The notes: generated by a model not told the origin, from the letters alone. DNA of 19,329 nt from CAYGXH01 sp964354485 (GCA_964354485.1 CAYGZY010000052.1:1-19329); one strand, 5' to 3'. Shown: positions 1 through 8,401, numbered from the stretch's first letter. A program made the numbers and translations.

Positions 1-1
1 T

Positions 2-823
2 ACTGATCCGGTGAAGATTGACTACTTCCCCAAATTTGATTGGCCCCGGATCGACAATCCAGCAATAAAATTCCCGCTCAACGAAGAGAACCTGAAAGCG
101 GTCCGGAAAGCGGAGGAAAATTCACTCAATCAGATTAAGGACGCAATCCGCAGATATAAGGACGATATCGCCGCGCTGATTATCGAGCCCATCCAGGGAG
201 AGGGCGGAGATAATCACTTCAGGAAGGAATTCTTCGAAGCTATCCGCCGGCTTGCTGATGAGAATGAGTTTATGTTCATTCTGGACGAGGTGCAGACAGG
301 GATGGGACTTACCGGTAAAATGTGGGCTCACCAGCATTTCGTCAAGCCGGACATGATTTCCTTCGGCAAGAAGACGCAGGTGTGCGGATTTATGTCGGGC
401 AATCGTATTGATGAAGTGAAGGAAAACGTATTTAAGGTTGCAGGTCGTCTGAATTCCACATGGGGCGGTGGTCTTGTAGATATGATCCGCTGCCAGCGTT
501 ACCTGGAGATTATAGAAGAAGATCGTCTCGTTGACAACGCCCGCGTTGTCGGGGAATACCTACTCCAGCGTCTGTACGAAATCCAGACAGAGTTTCCAAA
601 GCAGGTAGAGAATGCTCGCGGAATCGGTCTATTCTGTTCATTCGATCTTCGAAATCCCGCAATGCGAAACGACCTCCGGAAGAAGGCGATGCAGAAAGGT
701 CTCGTGGTTCTTGGAAGCGGTGAACGTTCGATTCGTTTCCGTCCGCCACTTATAATTACGAAGCAAGAGATCGATAAAGGTGTGAGCATCCTCAAAGAAT
801 CATTGAGTGAGTTGAAAGTCTGA
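2..823 (+). CDS. lat: L-lysine 6-transaminase, 3' part (5' end outside window)
   Basis: This is a class III PLP-dependent aminotransferase that moves the epsilon-amino group of L-lysine to 2-oxoglutarate, giving 2-aminoadipate 6-semialdehyde and glutamate in lysine catabolism. The reading frame is already open at base 2 (T-D-P before the GTG at 11), and the text around 'FPKFDWPRI' is typical internal LAT sequence, so the GTG is not taken as the start. Visible in order are IEPIQGEGGDNH, ILDEVQTGMG (the Asp that contacts the PLP ring nitrogen in this fold), FGKKTQVCG (Schiff-base lysine, one of the paired Lys) and STWGGG. The C-terminal small domain runs to a normal end at LSELKV. LAT proteins are about 440-450 residues, so roughly the first 170 are missing. 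A strong terminator follows 22 bases after the stop, so this is the last gene of its transcript. The FGKKTQVCG motif makes LAT more likely than ornithine or GABA transaminase. Confidence 0.9.
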   Translation, partial: TDPVKIDYFPKFDWPRIDNPAIKFPLNEENLKAVRKAEENSLNQIKDAIRRYKDDIAALIIEPIQGEGGDNHFRKEFFEAIRRLADENEFMFILDEVQTGMGLTGKMWAHQHFVKPDMISFGKKTQVCGFMSGNRIDEVKENVFKVAGRLNSTWGGGLVDMIRCQRYLEIIEEDRLVDNARVVGEYLLQRLYEIQTEFPKQVENARGIGLFCSFDLRNPAMRNDLRKKAMQKGLVVLGSGERSIRFRPPLIITKQEIDKGVSILKESLSELKV

Positions 824-845
824 GAGAGCGTGCTTACGTAAGAAT

Positions 846-881
846 AAGCCCCGATTATCGAAAGAGGTCGGGGCTTTTTTT
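846..881 (+). terminator. Rho-independent terminator after lat
   Basis: A 9-bp perfect stem (AAGCCCCGA at 846-854 with TCGGGGCTT at 868-876), a 13-base loop and a run of seven T (875-881) form a classic intrinsic terminator 22 bases after the lat stop. Confidence 0.92.
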
Positions 882-963
882 GGACCGCTGATTACGCTGA
901 TGTTAATGATATACAAAGATGATAATCTGTGTTAATCTTGTGCTTTTTCTGTGTTATCTGTTT

Positions 964-985
964 ACCCGCCAGCTTTGTGGCGGGT
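964..985. repeat. Short GC-rich palindrome in the lat-S46 gap
   Basis: ACCCGCCA (964-971) and TGGCGGGT (978-985) make an 8-bp perfect stem around loop GCTTTG in otherwise AT-rich spacer. No T-run follows, so it is not a terminator by itself. A second, weaker inverted repeat (AATTCAA at 991-997 with TTGAATT at 1013-1019) lies just downstream. The 283-base gap holds no credible gene. Such hairpins are often dispersed REP-like elements, but copy number cannot be judged from one window. Confidence 0.55.
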
Positions 986-1106
986 GTTCAAATTCAACAT
1001 GCAAATTGTAATTTGAATTATGTTAATAATTTCATTAACATCGTATCGCACAGGCTGTTCAATTCCCCCAAAATCATAAATTTTTAAAAATTTAATGAGG
1101 TCTCAC

Positions 1107-3182
1107 ATGCAGGTATTACGCTTATTCGCTCTCTGTATTGTATGTATTTTGTTGTTTTCGGCTTTCCACACTCGTCCCGATGAAGGGATGTGGACGTTCG
1201 ACAATTTACCACTCAAGATATTAAAGGAAAAGTACGGATTTACACCGACGCAGGAGTGGCTCGATCACGTTCGCCTTGCCAGCGTCCGGTTCAATGACGG
1301 CGGTTCGGGTTCGTTCGTCAGCGGTGATGGATTGGCTCTTACGAATCATCATGTTGCCCGTGGTCAGCTGCAGAAAATGTCAACGCCGGAAAAGGATTAT
1401 GTAAAGGACGGATTCTATGCAAAAACCCACGCGGAAGAAATTCAAAGCCCTGACCTTGAGTTGAATGTTCTGGAATCCATGGAAAATATCACAGACCGCA
1501 TACAGAAAGCTACCAGGAAGGCGAAGAGCGATAAGGAAGCGCTCGAATTGAGAAAGGCTGAGACTGCGAAGATAGAAAAGGAGAGTCTCAAAAAAACCGG
1601 TCTGCGTTCCGATGTTATTTCGCTCTATAACGGCGGAGAGTACTGGCTCTACCGGTATAAGAAGTATACGGATGTCCGGCTCGTCTTTGCACCTGAGGCA
1701 GGCATTGCATTTTTCGGTGGGGATCCCGATAACTTCACTTACCCCAGGCATGACCTTGATATGGCGATTTTCCGCGTATATGAGAACGGGAAGCCGATCA
1801 CACCCAAGCACTACCTGAAGTGGAGTTCGGCGGGCGCCGACGATGGTGAATTGGTTTTCTGTTCAGGCAACCCGGGCTCAACGGAACGCCTGAGTTCGGT
1901 TGCGGAACTTGAATTTCTACGTGATGAACTTTATCCGTTGATCGTGAAGAGTTTAAACCGTCGGATCGGTGTCCTTAAAAATTACTCTGAAAAAGGAAAC
2001 GAGGAAAAACGTCAGGCCGCGTCGTTAATTTTCGGTATGGAGAACAGTCTGAAAGCCATCGGAGGAGAACTTCAGGGCTTGCGTGACAAAACAGTCATGG
2101 ATAAAAAGATAAGCGATGAGAAAAATTTTCGTCAGATAGTTTCGGGAAATCCCGAATGGCAGAAGAAGTACGGAGATGCCTGGGATGCAATAGCCGAAGC
2201 AAAGAAGAAACATGCGGCGCTTTTTAAGCCGATGATGATCAGAGGACTCCGTGGATCGAGGATGGCACAGTATGCACTTCTGATAGTGCAGTATGTGGCA
2301 GAAATAAAGAAACCTGACGGTGAACGACTCGACGGATTCCACGATGCACAGCTTGAGAGCTTCAGATTCAGTCTCTTTTCTCCCGCGCCGGTTTATCCGC
2401 AGCTTGAAGAGTACCGGATGGTCGATGGATTGAAGGAATCAATGGAAATACTGGGTTCAGATGATCCTTTCCTGAAGATTGTCCTGAACGGAAAGACACC
2501 TGAAGACGTTGCAAAGGAATTAGTGAGTGGAACCAAGATGGGAGATGCCGAATTTCGGAAAACCCTTGCGGAAGGCGGAGAAAAATCAGTTGCAAAATCG
2601 GATGATCCGATGATCGCTATAGCTAGAAAGATAGATCCACTCATTCGCGAAAGCATCAAGAAGTACGAAGACGATGTACGAAGCGTAGTAGAGTCCGCCG
2701 GTGAAAGGATCGGGGAAGCTCGTTTCGCCGCATATGGAAAATCAACATACCCCGATGCGAATTTTACACTGCGGCTTACGTTCGGAACCGTGAAGGGGTA
2801 CAAGATGAACGGGACCATTGCTGCTCCGAAAACCACCTTCTACGGTCTCTTCGATCGTGCCCACAGCTTCAATATGCAGTCTCCTTTTGACCTCCCTCTG
2901 CGTTACACAGAGAATAAGGATAAACTCGATCTTTCCACACCGTTGAATTTTGTGGCGGCTCTTGATGTGGTCGGAGGAAATTCAGGATCGCCCGTTTTGA
3001 ATAAAAATGCAGAACTCGTTGGATTGGTGTTCGATGGAAACATTGAAAGTCTGGTTGGGACCTATGTGTATGATGAAGAAACAAATCGGACCGTTGCGGT
3101 ACACAGCAGCGCTATGATAGAAGCGCTCAGAAAGCTGTACGATGCCGCCGGACTGGTTGATGAGTTAACCGGCAAAAAGTGA
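1107..3182 (+). CDS. Family S46 serine dipeptidyl-peptidase (DPP7/DPP11-like), exported
   Basis: An S46 peptidase is predicted to remove dipeptides from peptide N termini outside the cytoplasm, feeding amino-acid use. The start is placed at ATG 1107 because GAGGT at 1097-1101 is a well-spaced ribosome binding site; the in-frame ATG at 1095 overlaps that site. This gives 691 aa. An N-terminal hydrophobic stretch (residues about 3-17, rich in L/I/V/C) is a signal peptide, followed by the S46 hallmark DEGMWTFDNLP. The chymotrypsin-like triad is visible: His82 in LTNHHVA, Asp218 in RHDLDMAIFRVY and Ser628 in GGNSGSP. Length fits the family (about 700). The residue 18 after the catalytic Ser, Gly in DPP7 and Arg in DPP11, is Ile646 here, so substrate preference cannot be named. 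No T9SS sorting domain is present, so the periplasm is likely. Terminators on both sides suggest a single-gene transcript. Confidence 0.92.
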   Translation: MQVLRLFALCIVCILLFSAFHTRPDEGMWTFDNLPLKILKEKYGFTPTQEWLDHVRLASVRFNDGGSGSFVSGDGLALTNHHVARGQLQKMSTPEKDYVKDGFYAKTHAEEIQSPDLELNVLESMENITDRIQKATRKAKSDKEALELRKAETAKIEKESLKKTGLRSDVISLYNGGEYWLYRYKKYTDVRLVFAPEAGIAFFGGDPDNFTYPRHDLDMAIFRVYENGKPITPKHYLKWSSAGADDGELVFCSGNPGSTERLSSVAELEFLRDELYPLIVKSLNRRIGVLKNYSEKGNEEKRQAASLIFGMENSLKAIGGELQGLRDKTVMDKKISDEKNFRQIVSGNPEWQKKYGDAWDAIAEAKKKHAALFKPMMIRGLRGSRMAQYALLIVQYVAEIKKPDGERLDGFHDAQLESFRFSLFSPAPVYPQLEEYRMVDGLKESMEILGSDDPFLKIVLNGKTPEDVAKELVSGTKMGDAEFRKTLAEGGEKSVAKSDDPMIAIARKIDPLIRESIKKYEDDVRSVVESAGERIGEARFAAYGKSTYPDANFTLRLTFGTVKGYKMNGTIAAPKTTFYGLFDRAHSFNMQSPFDLPLRYTENKDKLDLSTPLNFVAALDVVGGNSGSPVLNKNAELVGLVFDGNIESLVGTYVYDEETNRTVAVHSSAMIEALRKLYDAAGLVDELTGKK

Positions 3183-3187
3183 TATAA

Positions 3188-3275
3188 GAGACATCTGAAT
3201 AATTTTTTCATAAAGACAAAACCTGTCACGCAGCGGAGTCGAAGCGTGACTCTGATTTTATTTTTCAGATGTCTC
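3188..3275. repeat. Nested inverted repeat with a REP-like palindrome
   Basis: A 12-bp perfect inverted repeat (GAGACATCTGAA at 3188-3199, TTCAGATGTCTC at 3264-3275) starts five bases after the S46 stop. Its interior carries a second 7-bp stem (GTCACGC at 3225-3231, GCGTGAC at 3244-3250) whose loop reads AGCGGAGTCGAA. From memory, the 'AGCGGAGTCGAAG' core is a dispersed palindrome seen in many bacterial genomes. Whether this is a repeat insertion or a transcript-end structure cannot be decided here. The surrounding 3183-3505 gap holds no gene, only this repeat and the terminator at 3299-3333. Confidence 0.7.
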
Positions 3276-3298
3276 AATAATTAATTTGTTCGTTAGAC

Positions 3299-3333
3299 AA
3301 AGTGGCGGTCGAACTATACCGCCACTTTTTTTT
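3299..3333 (+). terminator. Rho-independent terminator downstream of the S46 peptidase
   Basis: An 11-bp stem (AAAGTGGCGGT at 3299-3309, ACCGCCACTTT at 3318-3328) with an 8-base loop runs into eight T (3326-3333). It lies between the convergent S46 gene and the minus-strand lipoprotein gene; the T-run is on the plus strand, so it best serves the S46 transcript. Confidence 0.9.
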
Positions 3334-3505
3334 GTAAGGGGGAATAAGTTTACTATTCTTTCTTCGGATTACTCCCGGGCATCGTTTGGTTCAGGTTCCC
3401 GGTGAAACCATATAACTCTTTAAAAAATATTTATCAACCTTCCCGTTGATAATTAAAAACTCTTCTCCGGTGTCAGGGTCGTTCTGCTTTTCTTGTTTCA
3501 GGGAC

Positions 3506-3841
3506 TTAAAATTTCCAGTTTGGGTTCTTGATTTCGACTTTATAATAAGCGTCCCCTACAGTTGACCTTGTTCCGCCGGCGTCTGTTACATACTTGTCGA
3601 AAGTTGCCCGAACCTCAGTTTTTGCGGGCAGAGTCACACTGATACTTCGGTGATTGTACACTTCTTTCACGTAACTGGTTGACCCGATAGTATAATAAAT
3701 TTTTGCTACGTCCCCGTACGTTGTGTATGGGTACGCATCTGTTGGATTTCGATCATACGTGATGGTTACTTGTACTTCCTTGGGTTGGCAACCAAGGAGT
3801 ACCAGGACGATGAGGAAACTCGATATCACTAAAAAGCGCAT
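3506..3841 (-). CDS. Small predicted lipoprotein, function unknown
   Basis: This gene encodes 111 aa. Residues 1-18 are a lipoprotein signal (MRFLVISSFLIVLVLLGC) with lipobox LLGC, Cys18 being the predicted lipidation site. The start at 3841 is chosen because the signal begins there and GAGGGT lies about ten bases upstream on the minus strand; the frame stays open upstream to 4123, but that sequence would precede the signal peptide and overlap the divergent gene. The mature part is about 93 residues, rich in Tyr, Thr and Val with alternating beta-type patterns (VQVTITYD, KIYYTIG, SISVTLPAKTEVRATFDKYV), suggesting a small beta-sandwich in the cell envelope. It is divergent from the DUF4097-like gene, sharing a 139-base promoter region. 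I do not recognise the family. Confidence 0.72.
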   Translation of the reverse strand: MRFLVISSFLIVLVLLGCQPKEVQVTITYDRNPTDAYPYTTYGDVAKIYYTIGSTSYVKEVYNHRSISVTLPAKTEVRATFDKYVTDAGGTRSTVGDAYYKVEIKNPNWKF

Positions 3842-3980
3842 TGTTTTGACCCTCTGAATTATATTCCGGTTGTTTGCATCAATTTCGCAAAGGTACGATA
3901 AAAAGTCAAATATCGCATGACATGCAACAATGGCAGATTTCCGGCGTACATAATGAAAGAAAACAATCGAGGAGAAATAT

Positions 3981-4781
3981 ATGCAGCGTACAATCAAAAT
4001 AATAGCGGTAGTAATACTTGTCTGCATCACGTTATGGGTACCAGCAGTTTCGCAATTTTCGAAGGAAATCCGGAAAACGGTCGATATTAGTAATGACGGT
4101 CGTGTCGACATCGATACGTACAAAGGGAGTATTACGATACAAACCTGGGATCAGCCTAAGGTCGAAATATATGCACAGGTAGAAGCGGACGGCAGGGCAA
4201 AGTACGATCGTGAGATGGTAGACGACACAGAAATACGCATCCATTCCTCGTCGGACCGCGTAGAGATCAGGTCGGATTACGGAAGGAGCGAGCACCACGG
4301 TTTTTCGCTTTTTGGACTCTTTGGGGAAGAAAGCGGGAGTCTGCCGTTCGTGCATTATACGATAAAGATGCCCGCAACTGCCCGATTGAAGATCAAAGAT
4401 TATAAGTCAGAAACGAAAATTTCGAATCTCTTATCGTCACTGCGAATGGAAACGTATAAAGGAAGCGTTATAATTAATGAGCATAACGGTCCTGTAGATA
4501 TCGAAACCTATAAGGGCAATGTGAAAATCGATTTTGCACGATTATCTGGCGATTGCAGTTTCGAAACATACAAAGGTCGTGTTGAAATCACGCTGCCAAA
4601 GAATGCGGGCTTTAAACTGAGGGCGGACCTCGGAAGACGTTCGGATTTCACTTGTGATTTTGACCTGAATATCAAACGAAGTTCACGTAAGGACGATTAC
4701 ATTAAAGCAAGTGTAAACGGAGGAGGTCCTGAATTATCTTTTAATACGACTAAAGGGGAAATCCGACTGTACGAAAAATAA
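3981..4781 (+). CDS. DUF4097-type secreted beta-repeat protein
   Basis: This is a 266-aa exported protein with an N-terminal signal peptide (residues 1-25, ending near PAVSQ). A good ribosome binding site (GAGGAGA, 3968-3974) precedes ATG 3981. The body is built from short beta-strand repeats with a recurring [D/E]TYKG[S/N/R][I/V]xI unit: TYKG at residues 46-49, 158-161, 176-179 and 196-199, plus a weaker TTKG at 256-259. This is the pattern of DUF4097 putative adhesins, which form right-handed beta-solenoids at the cell surface or in the periplasm; the name reflects fold, not proven adhesion. A Gly/Phe/Ser-rich insertion (about 101-120) breaks the solenoid. The upstream lipoprotein is divergent, so a functional link is only possible. 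No membrane anchor or T9SS sorting domain is seen. Confidence 0.78.
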   Translation: MQRTIKIIAVVILVCITLWVPAVSQFSKEIRKTVDISNDGRVDIDTYKGSITIQTWDQPKVEIYAQVEADGRAKYDREMVDDTEIRIHSSSDRVEIRSDYGRSEHHGFSLFGLFGEESGSLPFVHYTIKMPATARLKIKDYKSETKISNLLSSLRMETYKGSVIINEHNGPVDIETYKGNVKIDFARLSGDCSFETYKGRVEITLPKNAGFKLRADLGRRSDFTCDFDLNIKRSSRKDDYIKASVNGGGPELSFNTTKGEIRLYEK

Positions 4782-5032
4782 ATCCACCCACAATAATCTG
4801 ATTATACGGCAGGAACAATCAAGCTCAACCGCGAGACCTTTACACCGCTGGATATAATATTTCTACGTACGTTGGTTTCGGCTCTTTCCTTTATTTCGTA
4901 TATTACAGTAATGGACGAAAGACGACGGCAATTATTTTCTGCATTTATGATAATCGGACAGATAAGTGCACGAATCATGCCGCATCACGATGTACATCCG
5001 GCCCATTGTTCTAACCCTCAAGGAGAATAATT

Positions 5033-5332
5033 ATGAAAACGATAGTTGATGTAACAATCATACCGATAGGCATAGGTGTATCACTTTCACCGTATGTCGC
5101 TGCATGCGAAAAGGTTTTCCGCGAAGCGGGTCTGAAGGCTCAGCTTCATGCGAACGGTACGAATATTGAAGGGGAATGGGACGCAGTTTTTACGGCTATC
5201 AAACGATGCCACGAAGTCGTCCATGAAATGGGTTCGCCCCGGATCTTTACCACCATTCACGTGGGCACCCGAACAGACCGTGATCAGACGATGGAAGATA
5301 AGATAGCCAGCGTCAGGATGAAATTGAAATAA
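5033..5332 (+). CDS. MTH1187 family thiamine-binding protein (DUF77)
   Basis: This is a 99-aa cytosolic protein of the MTH1187/YqgV (DUF77) family, small ferredoxin-like alpha/beta proteins that bind thiamine or its pyrimidine moiety. It matches the family in length, in the N-terminal strand VDVTIIPIGIGVSLSPYVAAC, in the GLKAQLHANGTNIEGEWDAV segment typical of the ligand-binding region, and in the C-terminal amphipathic helix ending RMKLK. AAGGAG at 5020-5025 gives a well-placed ribosome binding site for ATG 5033. The next gene starts 71 bases later on the same strand but encodes an unrelated surface protein, so co-transcription has no obvious functional meaning. No riboswitch-like thi-box was noticed in the 251-base gap upstream. 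Confidence 0.87.
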   Translation: MKTIVDVTIIPIGIGVSLSPYVAACEKVFREAGLKAQLHANGTNIEGEWDAVFTAIKRCHEVVHEMGSPRIFTTIHVGTRTDRDQTMEDKIASVRMKLK

Positions 5333-5403
5333 AAAATGCGCTCGCGGAAATATGGAATGCAGGTAAAGAATTAAGAATGAATCCTACCCCCTGTGATCGT
5401 AAT

Positions 5404-8106
5404 ATGAATAAATGGAGATACATACCGGGGATTCTACTTATCGTTTTGATTTTTTTTGTTTCTGAAATATCCGGGCAGTGTCAATATATTCCGCTGAGCG
5501 GTAAACTCGAAGAGCTCGAAAAGATTTCTTTCATCGATTCGATGAATGGAATGATCGGTACGTGGGAAGGCGTTGTTCTGAGAACGAGCGACGGCGGTTA
5601 CGCCTGGCTCGAGCAGGATATCAGATACGGCTCTTCACTGAGGATACATGCTGTGTCAATGGCAGATTCATCCGTTGCCTATGCAGTTACCTCTGAAGGG
5701 GAGGTGTTTAAAACTCTGGATGGCGGCGCAAGCTGGGTTTCCAAAGGGTGGCCTACAGGATCTTACCTGTACGCGGTTTCGTTTATTGACGCAAATAATG
5801 GAGCTGTCACAGGCGGATCCGGTGAAATCGGATACACGACGGATGGAGGAAACAGCTGGTCTCTCGCATCATTGGGAGGCGATATAACATTTTACAATAT
5901 CGCATACGTGGATAATCAGACTATATTTGCGGTCGGATCACGTGGCGTGATCGCCCGCTCTACCGATGCCGGCATAACATGGTCACTGCGCTCCGGCAGT
6001 ATCTCAGATGTTTTCCGGTCTCTTTCATTTAAGGGTAATAATATAGGATATGTTGTAGGTTATAGTGGCCTGCTTATGCCGCTTATCCTCAAAACAACCG
6101 ACGGCGGAACGACATGGTCTACTCAATCAACTGTGTATGACAAAATGCTGTCCGATGTTTCGTTTCTCGATGCCTCCCGGGGAGTTGCATGTGGAGAAGG
6201 CTCGATCCTGTCTACTCTCGATGGAGGAATAACATGGACGATCCACACCATCTATAGCTACAAGAGCATCCACCATATAAGGTATTTACCGACGGGTGAT
6301 ATTATCGCGGTTGGTGATCATAACAGTCTGAAGAACAGCATCATTAAAATTTCGAAGAATGGATGTTCATCACCATTTACGCTCGTGTCCCCGAAATTTT
6401 TTGCGGAAAATGTATCCCTGTGGAAAAATTTAATGTTTCCAAAATCGGTTACCTTTTCCTGGAGGTTTTACTCACAGGTCCGGTTGGCATCGGCTCATCT
6501 TCAGATAGCTCACGATGAAGGATTCTCGGCTGATCCGGTTGTCGATACTGTCATTGAGTCGGTCATCGATGAAGGCGACACTTCGGTCATCATTCCGGGT
6601 TTGTCACCGCAAAAGCTGTACTACTGGCGGCTTGCATTTCATAATCTCGACGGCACGCAGACTGACTGGTCTAATGTGAATCAATTCACAACGGCAGGAG
6701 GAATGATCAGCGGGATAGTTTTTGAAGACGCAGATCGTGATAGCGTAAGGGATAACGACGAGCCGGCATTGTCTAACTGGCCTTTGCAGATATCGGGCTC
6801 TGCTGTTGTTTCCTTAAACACGGATGAGAACGGATACTATGAGGTGGTGGGATTAGATTCCGGGAGTTATACCGTAAGAGATCTTGGCTCGCCTTTATGG
6901 AGGAGGATAAAACCGGATTCAGGCTATTACCGGCTTACCCTTCCGTTGAAAGATACGCTGGGCGGAATTGATTTCGGGTATTACTTTCCATGGAATTTCA
7001 TAAGCGGTTATGTGTTCAGCGATAAAAATGAAGATGGTATGAAAGCTGAAGGTGATTCAGGTCTTCCGTTCTGGCGTGTCAGGTTTGCCGGCCCGCTGGG
7101 ACATGATTCCACTCTAACGGATGGCGAGGGTCATTATTCATTCATTAGGGTCAGCACAGGGACATGTACGGTCTATGTCGTTCCACCATCCGGATGGGAG
7201 CAGATTTACCCGCGTCTGGGGAAGGAACACTCCTATTATTTCTACGATTACGATCAGCAATTTATGGCAAATTTTAGTTTTCATACGATCCCGCAGAGGG
7301 TAAAAAACGTCATCCATTTTCATGATAATCGGTTCACACCGGTGGTGAAGCTTCAATGGGGGGTACGGGAAGGTGCGACAAATGGTATCTGGGGAGCAGA
7401 TCCCAACAGCTCGCTGGTCGATTATTCTGAGGGGGAACTGGAAATCCCACCGCCGCTTCCCGGTGCGATGGATGCCCGGTTTGTTTCGCCGCCCAATACC
7501 GCCTTTGAGTTCGGACTCGGTTCATGGATTGACTTGCGGCCATATCTGATTTCCTCGCAGGCGGATACTTATCTGGTAAGGTTCTCCGCGGGGACATACG
7601 AAGGGGGAGATTATCCGGTTACTTTTTGCTGGTCGGCAGAGAAGATGCAGGATGCCTATTCATCTCCAGTCTGGTTCAGCGTACCTCCTGAATTGACCAT
7701 CGATATGCGAGATCACGATAGTATAGTCATATCCGATCCCGATCTCAGCGTAATCAGAATAATTGCAACCGGCCCAATTATTAAACCTGACGGAGTCGAT
7801 CAGACCGATTCCCGGATTCCGTCCGAATACGTTCTAGAGCAGAACTATCCCAATCCCTTCAATCCGTTGACCACATTCAGCTTTACGCTACCGCAGGAAA
7901 GCTATGTCTTACTGAAGATTTATGACATCCTTGGTCAGGAGATAGCGCGATTGGCTGAAGGTAATAAACCAGTTGGTATCCACGTAGTGGAATGGGATGG
8001 TTCAGATTTTTGTAGTGGCATATATCTATATCGTTTCGAAGCCACAAGTACCCATAATCCAAAAGGAATATTTATACAAGTTAGGAAAATGCTGCTCGTG
8101 AAGTAA
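5404..8106 (+). CDS. Large T9SS-exported surface protein: Asp-box propeller, FN3-like, two SdrD-B-like modules, sorting domain
   Basis: This is about 900 aa. The start at 5404 places the signal peptide (MNKWRYIPGILLIVLIFFVS...GQ) at the N terminus; an in-frame ATG at 5377 would add nine residues and neither has a clear ribosome binding site. Residues about 30-320 carry six YCF48/Asp-box motifs ([S/L/T]D[G/A]GxxW at 62, 105, 146, 187, 232 and 272), spaced 40-45 residues, as in a six-bladed beta-propeller. An FN3-like stretch follows (about 330-430, YYWRLAFHNLDG). Two SdrD-B-like modules start at 435 (SGIVFEDADRDSVRDNDEPAL) and 533 (ISGYVFSDKNEDGMKAEGDSG). A region with WGVREGATNGIWG and GELEIPPPLPGAMDARF resembles a module frequent in Ignavibacteria surface proteins. 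Residues about 807-900 are a T9SS type A sorting domain (LEQNYPNPFNP, KIYDILGQEI, SGIYLYRF). It is exported and cell-surface attached; ligand or substrate unknown. Confidence 0.88.
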   Translation: MNKWRYIPGILLIVLIFFVSEISGQCQYIPLSGKLEELEKISFIDSMNGMIGTWEGVVLRTSDGGYAWLEQDIRYGSSLRIHAVSMADSSVAYAVTSEGEVFKTLDGGASWVSKGWPTGSYLYAVSFIDANNGAVTGGSGEIGYTTDGGNSWSLASLGGDITFYNIAYVDNQTIFAVGSRGVIARSTDAGITWSLRSGSISDVFRSLSFKGNNIGYVVGYSGLLMPLILKTTDGGTTWSTQSTVYDKMLSDVSFLDASRGVACGEGSILSTLDGGITWTIHTIYSYKSIHHIRYLPTGDIIAVGDHNSLKNSIIKISKNGCSSPFTLVSPKFFAENVSLWKNLMFPKSVTFSWRFYSQVRLASAHLQIAHDEGFSADPVVDTVIESVIDEGDTSVIIPGLSPQKLYYWRLAFHNLDGTQTDWSNVNQFTTAGGMISGIVFEDADRDSVRDNDEPALSNWPLQISGSAVVSLNTDENGYYEVVGLDSGSYTVRDLGSPLWRRIKPDSGYYRLTLPLKDTLGGIDFGYYFPWNFISGYVFSDKNEDGMKAEGDSGLPFWRVRFAGPLGHDSTLTDGEGHYSFIRVSTGTCTVYVVPPSGWEQIYPRLGKEHSYYFYDYDQQFMANFSFHTIPQRVKNVIHFHDNRFTPVVKLQWGVREGATNGIWGADPNSSLVDYSEGELEIPPPLPGAMDARFVSPPNTAFEFGLGSWIDLRPYLISSQADTYLVRFSAGTYEGGDYPVTFCWSAEKMQDAYSSPVWFSVPPELTIDMRDHDSIVISDPDLSVIRIIATGPIIKPDGVDQTDSRIPSEYVLEQNYPNPFNPLTTFSFTLPQESYVLLKIYDILGQEIARLAEGNKPVGIHVVEWDGSDFCSGIYLYRFEATSTHNPKGIFIQVRKMLLVK

Positions 8107-8114
8107 ACTTTCAT

Positions 8115-8197
8115 GTGTGGGCTCAGCATCCCCGTCGTTACCAATCCCTCCCTATTGGAACGACAAGCTGAGCTCACACTTATAATCAGATTTTTTT
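8115..8197 (+). terminator. Long nested hairpin followed by T-run, probable terminator
   Basis: Outer stem GTGTGGGCTCAGC (8115-8127) pairs with GCTGAGCTCACAC (8167-8179), 13 bp with one G-U. Inside are GTCGTT (8134-8139) with AACGAC (8159-8164) and CCAAT (8141-8145) with ATTGG (8154-8158). Seven T follow at 8191-8197, but 11 bases separate stem and T-run, so it may be a dispersed palindrome rather than a strict intrinsic terminator. The rest of the gap to 8401 holds no gene; it has a 6-bp hairpin (CCAGAC 8219-8224, GTCTGG 8243-8248). Confidence 0.6.
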
Positions 8198-8401
8198 CAT
8201 CATCTCCCTGCGGGGTATCCAGACCGCCCCCAACCCAAGATCGTCTGGAAATCGGTAGTTGAGAGTGGGTTCGTTAATAAAGAATTGATTATAAGAGAGA
8301 TAAAAAGTGAAGAAATCGGTCATCCGGTTGCAGCATTATGTTGTTGCATTAATTTGAATTAGAAAGTTGCGCATTGATGGAGGGTTAGTTATCTTTCAGT
8401 C

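Noticed and set aside
3842..4123. N-terminal extension of the lipoprotein frame on the minus strand
   Set aside because: It would place about 94 residues before a canonical lipoprotein signal peptide and overlap the divergent gene's start; the internal ATG at 3841 has a GAGGGT site.
4911..5030. 39-codon ORF ending two bases before the thiamine-binding protein gene
   Set aside because: No ribosome binding site, no recognisable composition or signal, and its end coincides with the Shine-Dalgarno region of the next gene; a frame this short is easily open by chance.
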